Below the pieces are notes generated by a model that worked only from the letters and a program-made list of their open reading frames with translations, had not been told where the DNA came from and did not search any database. A stretch of DNA of 64,000 nucleotides from Legionella sp. (GTDB lineage Bacteria > Pseudomonadota > Gammaproteobacteria > Legionellales > Legionellaceae). The stretch covers positions 1 to 64,000 of the forward strand of contig JACCWN010000050.1 of NCBI GenBank assembly GCA_013697625.1, read 5' to 3'. A program made the translations under genes and the position numbers. This document shows positions 1 through 8,626 of this stretch, in pieces (the first letter of the stretch is position 1; the number at the start of each line of letters is the position of its first letter).

Positions 1-1148
1 TCATGTTACGCACAGCCCCTTGCAGTTTGAATAAAAAGCATTAGAATTCCGTCCTTAATTTTAGGGAGGGAATTAAATGGATATGCTTGATCTTTATAGT
101 GATTATTTGATATTCCAAAACAAATATGCAACAGCCACAGGGTTGTCTGATTTGGTTGACGGAGCGTTTACTCACGATAAGGTTACACGATTTCTTCGTC
201 TAGAGGATTTTGATTCCAAATCACTTTGGAGTTATGTAAAAAAACCAGTGAGGTCACAAGAAGCAGTTGGTGGTGTATTGATAGTAGATGATTCCATCGA
301 AGAGAAACCCTACACGGATGAGAATGAAATCAATTGCTGGCATTATTCTCATGCAAAAGGGGCGGTTCTCAAAGGCATAAACATTCTATCCTGTATGGTT
401 CGCTATGACGATTTCAGTGTACCGATAGCCTATGAAGTGATTAAAAAAGAGGTTTCTTATAGTGATATTAAAACCAGGAAAGCAAGAAGAAAGTCATCAG
501 TAACCAAAAATCAATTGTTTCAAAACCTGATTAGTCAGGCCATTACCAATAAGGTAATGTTTGATTATGTATTGGCTGACAATTGGTTTGGCTCGAAGGC
601 CAATATGGTTCACATCCATAAAGACCTTCACAAATCGTTTATCATTGGGATTAAGTCTAACCGAACATTAGCCTTATCTGAAAACGATGCCAAAAACGGA
701 CGGTACCAACAAGTAAGAGCATTAGAGCTTGAAGAGGATGTAGCCCACACAGTCTGGCTTAAAGGCCTAGACTTCCCAGTGAGGCTCCTGAAAAAAGTAT
801 TCAAAAACGAAAACGGTTCAACAGGAATTCTCTATCTTATTTCTAATGACATGCTAAGTAGCCCCGAACGTCTTTATGAAGTGTACCAGAAACGGTGGCG
901 GATTGAAGAGTACCACAAGTCAATTAAGCAAAATGCAAGCTTAACTAAGTCACCCACTCGAACCGTCAAAACACAGTGCAATCATATTTATGCTTCTATT
1001 ATTGCTTACTGCAAACTCGAAATGTTGAAGATAAAAACTCATTTAAATCACTTTGCTATTAAGTACAAATTAATTGTTAGAGCCAACCAGATTGCCTGGC
1101 AGGAGCTTAAAAATATGGCCGCCTAATTCTTCAGTGTGCGTAACATGA
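1..1148 (+). mobile_element. IS4/IS701-type insertion sequence
   Basis: The first 14 bases of the window (TCATGTTACGCACA) are the exact reverse complement of positions 1135-1148, and a single transposase gene fills the space between. These are the terminal inverted repeats of a compact element of about 1.15 kb. Whether base 1 is exactly the left tip, and what the target duplication is, cannot be seen because the left flank is outside the window. The right end abuts coding sequence of a broken penicillin-acylase-like gene, so the element sits inside that gene. Confidence 0.88.
77..1126 (+). CDS. IS4-family DDE transposase
   Basis: A 349-residue transposase. The catalytic acidic residues are visible as DD at 71-72, D168 in the ADNWFG motif and E277. 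E277 lies in an exact YREK signature: Y270, two residues, R273, three residues, E277, six residues, K284. This is the hallmark of IS4-superfamily transposases, and the length suits IS4/IS701 relatives. The frame is intact from ATG, with GGGAGGGA acting as ribosome binding site about 8 bases upstream, so the enzyme could still be active. It would catalyse cut-and-paste excision and insertion at the flanking inverted repeats. The IS701 assignment within the superfamily is from memory of family resemblance and is less certain than the YREK call. Confidence 0.9.
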   Translation: MDMLDLYSDYLIFQNKYATATGLSDLVDGAFTHDKVTRFLRLEDFDSKSLWSYVKKPVRSQEAVGGVLIVDDSIEEKPYTDENEINCWHYSHAKGAVLKGINILSCMVRYDDFSVPIAYEVIKKEVSYSDIKTRKARRKSSVTKNQLFQNLISQAITNKVMFDYVLADNWFGSKANMVHIHKDLHKSFIIGIKSNRTLALSENDAKNGRYQQVRALELEEDVAHTVWLKGLDFPVRLLKKVFKNENGSTGILYLISNDMLSSPERLYEVYQKRWRIEEYHKSIKQNASLTKSPTRTVKTQCNHIYASIIAYCKLEMLKIKTHLNHFAIKYKLIVRANQIAWQELKNMAA

Positions 1149-3433
1149 GCTACTCATTCATTGCCAGCTTTATCGACTCATTCACGTTTATTATTGCAAT
1201 CCTTTACTGATGGGGTGAATGCATTTTTAAAAGAAAACTCCATTCCGAAAGCCTATAGCACACTTCATCTGACTAAAAAATCGATTTCAAAATGGACTAT
1301 TAAGGATTCTTTATCCATTACACGTGGAGTCAATGCCAATGTAGACTCATTAGCCATGAGCCCAGCAATCCATTCTCCCCAAGTGGTATCCTTTGATACC
1401 ATTGCTCAAAGCATTAGTTTTTTAACCTATGTACAAGAAGGAAAAAAGCAGGATTTGATGGAGAAAAACTCTGGTTTGATGATATTTATCGTTCCGCACC
1501 CAATACGAATGCGATAACTGTTGATAATTTTTTTAATAAAAAGGATTTTATTAAGCAAAATACGAATTCATTTTATAAAAATAATTCTGCTATTGAACAT
1601 AAAAATTTATTGCTTTAAATCAGGTCGATACCGGCAGTAATATTTTTGTTGTAGATGGCAAACATACTACCACCGGTTTTCCAATGATGGCCAATGATTC
1701 ACATTACCCTCTCTATTCGCCACCCTTATGGTATTTATTCAATATTCAAGTCACTGACAGAAAAACCCCATCAATGCACATCTTTCTGTCTTAATGCCAG
1801 GAAATTTATTTATAAAAGTGGATATAATCAACAAATAGTCTGGGGTTCAACAACAAGCCGCGTTAATATATCTGATGTTTATTTAGAACATTTAAAATTA
1901 GATAAAAATGGTATGCCGATAGCGACTTATTTTAAAGGTAAATCAATCTCTCTTAAACAAATCCAGCAAACCTACTTTTACAATTCCTTTGCGGGAGATA
2001 GCCTTGCACAAGCACAAAGAGACCCTATAAAGGATGATACCTTTTTAATTACCTATAGAAATAATGGACCATTGATTTCTATAAAAAAGCAGAAGGGCTA
2101 TGGTATTCAATCGACCATTTATGGAAATCTCTATGCCCGTGACATCAATGGCTATCTTGCACTGCCTCGTGCAAACAATTTAATTCATTTTGAAAGTGCC
2201 ATACATTTACTAGATACATCTTATTACAACTTTGGATTTATGGATAACCTTGGCAATATTGCATTTTATGAAAGCGGGGAAATTCCAATAAGAAAAGATT
2301 TGGCTGATGGAAAAATTGTAAGTCCTCCCTTCTTTGTGAAAGACAGTGCATTGGATGAGAAAAATGGCTGGATCCCTCTTAAAAATACTCCAGCAGATCA
2401 ATCTCTGCCATATAAAATTATTCCATTTACCAACATGCCACAAGTGATAAACCCAAGCCAAGGGTTTTTTGTCAACTCTAATAGTGATCCCGTAGGATTA
2501 ACTTTAAACAATTCCCCTTTATCTAATAATCATTTACCCAATGGCGGCATTTATTATCTGGGATTTAAACAAGCCACAGGAGAACGTGCAGAACAAATAA
2601 CCCGGCTTATTCAAGCAAAATTTAAAAAAAATCAAAAGATTTCGTTGACGGATATGAAAGCAATCCAAACCAATACTAAATCTTTATTAGCACAGCAGTT
2701 TGTGCCGTATATTTTAAATGCTTTTGCGCATGCAAAATCAAAGGATCCAGAAATGATTGAAGCGATTCATCATCTAAGCCAGTGGAATTTCACAACATCT
2801 GAGCATGAGGTTGCAGCTACAATTTTTTTTCTTTGGCAAAGTTGTATTCTAGCTAATACTGTTGAAAAAACTCTATCAGAACATCATTTACCTCTTGTTA
2901 CGTACCCAATTGCTACACAAACCATGCTTCATTTACTGAAAACATTTGATAAAACTTCTGGAATTGGATCATCAGGAATCAATTTTTTTAAGGTAAAAAA
3001 TATTCATAATCCAAAGCAAGCTCGCGATTATGTAATCCTAAACAGTTTGTATGAGGCACTTGAGAAATTAAAAAGCCCTGAATTTGCTAAGGCTTTTGCC
3101 TCATCCCAAGATCAAGATGATTATCATTGGGGAAAATTACACAGAGTGATTTTTAAAAATATTTTAGGACAGAATATTCCTCTTTCAGGAAGCATTGCCC
3201 GTGATGGTGGAATTGAAACAATAAATGCTGCCAATTTCAATGGATTAGCAACAAAACCTGATGATTTTATTTTTAGTTCTGGAGCTTCTTTAAGGCGTGT
3301 GATAGAAATAAGGCCCGATAAAGTGATTAGCTTTGTTAGTCTGCCTGGTGGGGAAAGTGAAGAAGAGAAAAGCCCATTTTTTACAAACATGCTGAATAAA
3401 TGGCTACAAGGCAAGTATGTTCAAGAAAAATAA
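1149..3433 (+). pseudogene. penicillin acylase family (S45 Ntn-hydrolase), truncated by IS and frameshifted
   Basis: This encodes a broken periplasmic amidase of the penicillin acylase / acyl-homoserine-lactone acylase family. Family landmarks appear in order but in three reading frames: the alpha-chain piece with TDGVNAFL and WTIKDSLSITRG (frame of 1161-1517), FDDIYRSAPN after an A-run shift near 1462-1470, then TGSNIFVVDGK around 1630-1660 holding the nucleophilic serine (codon 1636-1638) that starts the mature beta chain, and from about 1790 the GYNQQIVWGST and ISDVYLE segment in the frame ending at 3433. Three frameshifts (about 1468, 1617 and 1790) and the IS at the 5' end make it non-functional. 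The signal peptide and the first part of the alpha chain should lie to the left of the IS, outside the window. Family assignment is confident; substrate is unknown. Confidence 0.85.
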
Positions 3434-3499
3434 AACATCATTCGTGGGCGCCCTTAGCCTTTGTTACAAGAACTGCATGCATAGAGCACCTCATCCGCC

Positions 3500-3685
3500 T
3501 TGCGGGCACCTTCTTCCCAATCTTTAAGAAGAGGGCTGGCTAAAGGTAGGGTTGAAGGTAGGGCTATTGGGATTGAAAAAATAGCCATTAACATGATAAA
3601 AGCGAACAAACCTCTTGATGAGATTAGTCTATTTACTGGGTTATCTCACACTACTTTAGCTATGTTGCGGGAAAAATATAAATAA
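3500..3685 (+). pseudogene. Rpn-type nuclease/transposase C-terminal remnant
   Basis: About 60 codons remain. The recognisable part is the repeat-like helix LAKGRVEGRAIGIEKIAIN, followed by NKPLDEISLFTGLSHTTLAML. This arrangement (G-x-x-x-G-x-x-x-G helix, then 'K-P-I-E-E-I...T-G-L-S') is the usual C-terminal tail of Rpn/PDDEXK-type recombination-promoting nucleases. The catalytic N-terminal domain is absent and there is no credible start codon or ribosome site, so this is a leftover of a decayed mobile gene. The upstream 65 bases between the acylase relic and this fragment show nothing else. Confidence 0.5.
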
Positions 3686-3980
3686 ACCCTTGGTGTATTT
3701 TTATTTTTTGCCAATTTAGCAATTCGCCACAGACAAGCTTTATTTCCTTAACAGAATGGCATTGGTATGCATAGAACCCTGGTTGTTTATCCAATGTATT
3801 ACAAAATCATTTATAATTTGATATATAATGCTTTATATATATATATATCGCATAAACTAAATTTTTAAATGATATTATGCTATATATATAGCTATAATAC
3901 GCATAATCTATATTAAAACTGGTCATTATGCGAGATATATTTTATAATCTGCTGAAAGTTCTGATAAGTGAGGAGTTAGA
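3686..3980. other. AT-rich upstream region with TA runs
   Basis: No gene is seen in these 295 bases. The stretch 3815-3950 is very AT-rich with TATATA runs (about 3830-3850 and 3885-3892) and repeated GCATAA/GCGATAT-like words. It probably carries the promoter of the ATPase gene that follows, but I cannot single out one -35/-10 pair with confidence. Confidence 0.35.
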
Positions 3981-5426
3981 ATGACTATTGTTGGAAGAGA
4001 AAAGGAACGTTCACTCTTAACTGAAATTTTTGAAAGTAAAAAACCAGAGTTTCTCGCAATCTATGGAAGAAGACGCGTAGGTAAGACATATTTAGTTCGT
4101 GAGTTTTTCAAGGATAATGAAGTTTATTTTGAGTTAAATGGAATAAAAGATGCTACAAAATCATCCCAACTCAAGAATTTTTCCACTGTCTATTCAGATA
4201 CATTTTTAAGAGGGGATCGCATACCTCCTCCGAAAGACTGGGATGATGCACTTGATATTCTGCGGAAAGAAATTGAAAAAAAACCAGAATCCACAAAGGT
4301 AATCATCTTTTTTGATGAGTTGCCATGGTTGGCCTCCAGGAAATCAGGTTTTTTGGAAGCTCTGGATCTTTTCTGGAATCGATACATGTCATCTAGAAAA
4401 AATATTATCCTTGTTATTTGTGGATCTGCAGCAGAATGGATGATCAAAAAAATAGTCTCGCACAAAGGAGGGTTGCATAATAGACTTACTCGGCCTCCCC
4501 TAAATCTTAAGCCGTTTACCTTAAAACAAACTGAACAGTATTTAGAATCAATGGATGTGCATTTGGAGCGTAAGCAGGTAGTAGATTTATATATGGCGTT
4601 AGGAGGGGTGGCTTACTATTTAAATTTAGTTCCAAAAGGCAAATCTTCCTCTGAGATTATTTCAGAATTATTTTTTACAAAGCAAGCACCATTGCTTTCC
4701 GAATTCCGTAATTTATTTGATTCACTGTATGACAATCCTCAGAAACACATCGAGGTCATAAAAGTTCTAGCACAGAAGAAGCAGGGACTTACTCAAACCA
4801 AGATTTTTAATAAAGTAAAAAGTATGAGTCCTGGTGGAGGGGCCGTGCTTGTATTGGAAGAGCTTGAAAACTGCGGATTTATATATCGAGTTCATGATTT
4901 TGGAAAAAAGAAAAAGGACGCTCGGTATCGATTAATTGACGGATTCACGCTATTTTATCTGAAATGGGTCGAGGGGCAAGGGGAGTTTGGTGAGTATTAC
5001 TGGATAAGAAAGAGAGGATCAGCAAGCTATAATACCTGGGCTGGATATGCTTTTGAAAATCTTTGTTTTTTACATTACCGTGAGATTTTGCTGGCCTTAG
5101 GAATAGCGGTGATTGCTGAAGCCAAGTCTGGATGGCGTTATTTACCACCTAAAGATGGTGCTGATGATGGGGTTCAAATTGACCTGCTTATTGACAGAGC
5201 TGATAAATGCATCAATTTGTGTGAGATTAAATTTTATGATGATGAATATATTATTAGCAAATCTTATGCAAAAGTGCTTCGAAAAAAGAAAAATTGTTTT
5301 AAAGAGAAGACAGGGACGAAAAAAACTTTGTTCACGACAATGATTACAACGTATGGAGTGAAGAAAGACCAATACTACTTAGATGCCGTAGATGGACAGC
5401 TTACTATGGATGCTTTATTCAAGTAA
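3981..5426 (+). CDS. AAA+ ATPase with DUF234/PD-(D/E)XK-like C-terminus
   Basis: A 481-residue ATP-binding protein of the archaeal-ATPase/DUF234 type. It begins with the family's typical TIVGREKER and has a Walker A GRRRVGKT (29-36) and a Walker B ending FFDELPW (D112, E113). A winged-helix-like middle (about 245-320) follows. The C-terminal domain carries D401 in QIDLL and E415-x-K417 in CEIKFYD, the pattern of a PD-(D/E)XK nuclease fold. It is a single gene with GAGGAG 6 bases before ATG 3981, surrounded by pseudogenes and mobile remnants, which suggests recent transfer. The cellular role of this family in bacteria is not established; DNA handling or defence is plausible from the fold only. 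Confidence 0.85.
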   Translation: MTIVGREKERSLLTEIFESKKPEFLAIYGRRRVGKTYLVREFFKDNEVYFELNGIKDATKSSQLKNFSTVYSDTFLRGDRIPPPKDWDDALDILRKEIEKKPESTKVIIFFDELPWLASRKSGFLEALDLFWNRYMSSRKNIILVICGSAAEWMIKKIVSHKGGLHNRLTRPPLNLKPFTLKQTEQYLESMDVHLERKQVVDLYMALGGVAYYLNLVPKGKSSSEIISELFFTKQAPLLSEFRNLFDSLYDNPQKHIEVIKVLAQKKQGLTQTKIFNKVKSMSPGGGAVLVLEELENCGFIYRVHDFGKKKKDARYRLIDGFTLFYLKWVEGQGEFGEYYWIRKRGSASYNTWAGYAFENLCFLHYREILLALGIAVIAEAKSGWRYLPPKDGADDGVQIDLLIDRADKCINLCEIKFYDDEYIISKSYAKVLRKKKNCFKEKTGTKKTLFTTMITTYGVKKDQYYLDAVDGQLTMDALFK

Positions 5427-5674
5427 TTGGGTGGCTCCGTTGCAAATGCTAATCGTGGAAAAATTACAGCTAGAGATCCTAAAGGGCAAATTATAAGTTG
5501 TGATTGTTTAACCATTTTTATGGCCTGTTAATTATTGGCAAGCAAAAGAGCTAAATCAATAACGAGCTCAAATGAGTTTGCTTCTATGGGATTTGATCTG
5601 TACTTGGTAAAACACATTAGTCCTGTTGGGTGGGAAAATGTTATACTTTTATAAAGAATGTGGTTAATACCCTC
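5427..5674. other. gene-poor gap with a short reading-frame fragment
   Basis: Right after the ATPase stop, the plus strand can be read as ANRGKITARDPKGQ and onwards to a stop near 5531, with no start codon or ribosome site. It looks like the end of a lost gene, but I do not recognise it. The remaining 140 bases hold nothing I can support. Confidence 0.3.
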
Positions 5675-5926
5675 TTATAAACTTTGCTCTAATTGCTTTT
5701 CTATTGTTTGATGATAAATAATTAATGCCTCTTCAAAAAATCAGCAAAGGCTAATGCTGCCTGATTGGGCGGCGTTTTTTTTCCAAAGAGTACATTCAAA
5801 AAAAGCGCGTGTTTGGGAAGGGGTTAGGGGCAATGCTTTTAAAGATAGTTGTTCGTCTTCCAAATAATTTAAAGGGATCCAGCCAAACCCAATGCCTTTT
5901 AATTTCCCCGCAAAGTTATCTGGCTA
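5675..5926 (-). pseudogene. LysR-type regulator C-terminal remnant
   Basis: On the minus strand the frame reads PDNFAGKLKGIGFGWIPLNY, then LPLTPSQTRAF and after an in-frame TGA (5741-5743) FFEEALIIYHQTIEKQLEQ before a final stop. This is the end of the substrate-binding domain of a LysR-type transcription factor, where a glycine-rich G-x-G-x-G-W-x-P motif is typical. The N-terminal HTH is missing, and stops lie both upstream and inside, so it is a relic. It lies just downstream of the antitoxin gene on the same strand. Confidence 0.5.
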
Positions 5927-5929
5927 TTT

Positions 5930-6280
5930 TTAACCAACTAAATAATTTAATGAAAAATGGCTGTGAAAATTATTATTCAAACCTGCGGGATGCGGTTTTA
6001 CATTAACCTCTATATCTTGATTAAGTAATATCAGAAAAACCATTAACTTATCAATTGAAAAGCCAGAAAGCTGGCCTCGACTTAATCTGGATATTTTTGG
6101 TTGATCAATATCAAGAAGTTTTGCCGCCTTCACTTGTGTAAGATTTCTTTCCTTAATAATCCTATTGATAATCATGGCAAACTTAGTTTTCAATAAATGT
6201 TCATCAGCATTCTGAAAACCTAAATCTTGAAATACATTACCTGATGATCGCGTTATTTTTAATTCATCATGGTTGCTCAT
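5930..6280 (-). CDS. HigA-like XRE antitoxin
   Basis: A 116-residue DNA-binding antitoxin. A helix-turn-helix of the XRE type covers about residues 46-75 (NLTQVKAAKLLDIDQPKISR), preceded by the NADEHLLKTKFA segment common to antitoxins paired with HigB/RelE-like toxins. Its ATG overlaps the TGA of the toxin gene by four bases, so the order is toxin first, as in higBA. The protein would repress its own operon and neutralise the toxin. The last 20 residues diverge from the family, possibly because the frame runs into degraded sequence. The partner toxin is broken by an amber codon. Confidence 0.75.
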   Translation of the reverse strand: MSNHDELKITRSSGNVFQDLGFQNADEHLLKTKFAMIINRIIKERNLTQVKAAKLLDIDQPKISRLSRGQLSGFSIDKLMVFLILLNQDIEVNVKPHPAGLNNNFHSHFSLNYLVG

Positions 6281-6624
6281 AACTCACCCCTTTTTAAGAT
6301 CATTTTTAACTGTTTCAACCTTGTTTCAATCATATTTAAGTCTATTTTAGGTGTCTTTATGCCTGATTTTGATTTTTTTTGAAATGCATGTAGAACATAT
6401 AAATAATCATCTATAGTAACAATATAAACTGCCCTGTAAGCATCCGTGTTAAAATTACTAACAATCTTGTAGACACCAGATCCCTAGCCTTTAGATGGTT
6501 TTGCAGAAGAATCGGTATTGCCCAATTGAGCGCAATGCAAGGCATACCCTACTTCGTCTTTTACCTCATCAGAAAAAGATTTTAAGTCATCAAGGCTGCT
6601 CCCAAGCCAAATTAATTCTTTCAC
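6277..6624 (-). pseudogene. HigB/RelE-like toxin with in-frame amber codon
   Basis: The minus strand encodes KELIWLGSSLDDLKSFSDEV and later YKIVSNFNTDAYRAVYIV and LHAFQKKSKSGIKTP, the standard landmarks of the Gp49/HigB family of ribosome-dependent mRNA interferases. The frame is continuous from GTG 6624 to TGA 6277 except for one TAG (6484-6486) placed in the conserved 'K-G-x-G-S-G-V-Y' turn. The codon at that spot normally encodes a bulky residue, so a single point change has silenced the toxin. The downstream half remains conserved, which indicates the stop is recent. Translation by amber suppression cannot be excluded. Confidence 0.7.
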
Positions 6625-6743
6625 GGAAAGAGCCTATTACAATTAAATAAATATATGCCAAATATAGCATATTAACAGGAATTCCACAATAAATTATATA
6701 GCCTAGAGCCAGTTGGTCTGATTATAGTGGATCTGTGTAAAAT

Positions 6744-6772
6744 TTGAAATTTTCTTAAAAATAGTTTACTAT
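6744..6772 (+). promoter_or_regulatory. sigma70 promoter of the ABC-F gene
   Basis: TTGAAA at 6744-6749 and TACTAT at 6767-6772 are separated by exactly 17 bases. This predicts a start site near 6779 and a leader of about 145 bases before the ABC-F start codon. It is a good match to the consensus, in an AT-rich background that gives some chance matches. Confidence 0.55.
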
Positions 6773-6818
6773 AACAAAATTAGTTTTAAATAACCGCTAG
6801 TCGAGGTTTATACATATC

Positions 6819-6883
6819 ATGAAAATCACATCTTAAGTTAGCCCTATCAAAAGGGCAATGATAAAAAGTCATCTTGGCTTTTT
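6819..6883 (+). promoter_or_regulatory. possible upstream ORF and attenuator in the ABC-F leader
   Basis: The leader holds a five-codon ORF, MKITS then TAA (6819-6836), with GAGG upstream. Next is a hairpin at 6841-6856 (GCCCT/AGGGC). A second stem (6863-6870 with 6876-6883) ends in a run of five T, like an intrinsic terminator. Antibiotic-resistance ABC-F genes are often controlled by drug-stalled leader translation and transcription attenuation. The arrangement fits, but the functional link is inferred. Confidence 0.42.
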
Positions 6884-6923
6884 ATGTTCGCAATGTCCTG
6901 ACAGGCAAATTTAAGAGGAATAC

Positions 6924-8345
6924 ATGATGCATACACTGATTCAATTTAAAAATCTTGGTCTATCCTTTCCACATAAAACTTGTTTTGAGGCCTTTAGCGG
7001 TCAGGTTTGCTATGGCTCACGAATTGCTATTATAGGCCGAAATGGTGTGGGTAAGTCGACTTTGCTTAAAATGTTACACGGATCTACTACACCTTGTGAT
7101 GGTGACATTGAATATTCTCGCGATTTATGTGTGGGGTATTTACCACAAATTGTTCAAGAATTTCAGGAATTGAGTGGTGGACAACGTCTAAATAAAAAGC
7201 TTTCTGAGATTTTCGCCTTAAATCCTAACTTGCTGTTATTTGATGAGCCTACAAATCATCTGGATAGCCACAATCGTCATTCTTTGATACGTCGGCTTAT
7301 GCAATACCAAGGTGGACTTGTGATTGTTTCCCACGATGTTGAACTGATTTCAAAAACGACGGATATCCTATGGCATATTGATGGGGGCCAGGTGAGCGTT
7401 TTTAATGGCGGTTACCACGATTATCAGCAAGAACAATCCATAAAGGTCGCAGCCCTTGAGCAAGAACTTAAAATGCTATCACGATTAAAAAAAGGAGCAC
7501 ATCAGACCTTGATGAAAGCGCAAGAGCGTAATAAGTCAACCCGTATCAGGGGTGAAAAGCATATAAACCAACGTAAGTGGCCTACCATACGCTCCCACAC
7601 AAAAATGGGCAATGCTGTTACTGCGGGGAACAAACGCTTAGGGGAGATTAATGCTAAAAAACAACTGTTGTTAGAGCAGTTATCCTTGACTTATCAGCCT
7701 GAGGTAATTGAGCCTAAATTTACAATAAAAACTGCAGAGCATCATAAAGCACTCCTTGCTATCCGCGAAGCATCTGTAGCCTATGCCAATGGTCCTGCGA
7801 TTTTGACGGCTATTGATTTCCATATGAAGGCAAGAGAAAGGATAGCTTTTTTCGGTGACAATGGCAGTGGAAAGTCCACCTTGGTTAAAGCCATTTTGGG
7901 TGATCCCCAATTGATTAAAACCGGGCATTGGATGGTCCCAGATAGGATGGATATTGGATATCTAGACCAGCATTATACCAATCTTGACTCACTGAAAACG
8001 GTTTTAGATGCAATGATAGAAAACATGCAGGGATCTTACCTTGAGGTAAGAAAGCATTTAAATGATTTTTTATTTCGCAAAAATGAAGAAGTTCATGCCA
8101 GAATAGATGGTCTTTCTGGCGGTGAAAAAGCAAGACTATCTTTAGCACTTATCGCCGCTTGTCCTCCTAAATTATTGATATTAGATGAGCTAACTAATAA
8201 TTTGGATCTTGAAATTCGCGCTCATGTGATTCAAGTCATACAAGCCTTTCCAGGTGCTTTGATTGTCATTTCTCATGATGAGGATTTTTTAAGGGCCATT
8301 AAAATTGATAGCAGCTATTTAATGAACAAGGGGAGGGTTTGCTGA
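6924..8345 (+). CDS. ABC-F family ATPase (ribosome protection type)
   Basis: A 473-residue protein with two ABC domains and no membrane segment, so it belongs to the ABC-F class that acts on ribosomes. Domain 1 has Walker A GRNGVGKST (38-46), signature LSGGQ (83-87) and DEPTNHLD (107-114). Domain 2 has GDNGSGKST (311-319), LSGGEKARL (397-405) and DELTNNLD (421-428). The last replaces the usual DEPTNHLD, losing the proline and the histidine. The charged linker lies at about 170-260. The short domain 1 (45 residues from Walker A to signature) is typical of resistance-type members rather than the housekeeping EttA, Uup or YheS. AAGAGGAAT precedes the ATG. The leader suggests inducible expression. 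Confidence 0.88.
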   Translation: MMHTLIQFKNLGLSFPHKTCFEAFSGQVCYGSRIAIIGRNGVGKSTLLKMLHGSTTPCDGDIEYSRDLCVGYLPQIVQEFQELSGGQRLNKKLSEIFALNPNLLLFDEPTNHLDSHNRHSLIRRLMQYQGGLVIVSHDVELISKTTDILWHIDGGQVSVFNGGYHDYQQEQSIKVAALEQELKMLSRLKKGAHQTLMKAQERNKSTRIRGEKHINQRKWPTIRSHTKMGNAVTAGNKRLGEINAKKQLLLEQLSLTYQPEVIEPKFTIKTAEHHKALLAIREASVAYANGPAILTAIDFHMKARERIAFFGDNGSGKSTLVKAILGDPQLIKTGHWMVPDRMDIGYLDQHYTNLDSLKTVLDAMIENMQGSYLEVRKHLNDFLFRKNEEVHARIDGLSGGEKARLSLALIAACPPKLLILDELTNNLDLEIRAHVIQVIQAFPGALIVISHDEDFLRAIKIDSSYLMNKGRVC

Positions 8346-8626
8346 TGTATGAAGGCTCCCATCCAGAGATGATCAAATTTACATAATCCTCTTTTTGTAT
8401 TATGGCTTTCGTTGATCTGGAATTTTTTATTGTCTTTATTCCAATTGTCGGGCAAATTGAGAATTATCAATCTGTTTAAAAATTAATCGACTGCTAGTCT
8501 TGGCCCTTGCTATCCTTGCCCCGTACATACTAAGGGAATTTATACCCTATTTTTAATTTTTTAAAAAGATTAAAATTTAGACATTAATTGACCAGGAACC
8601 TGAGTATTATTCGCCAAACCATTATT
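8346..8626. other. intergenic gap
   Basis: Between the ABC-F gene and the alanine-rich gene I see no gene, clear terminator or repeat. The last 70 bases are AT-rich and may contain a promoter. Confidence 0.4.
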
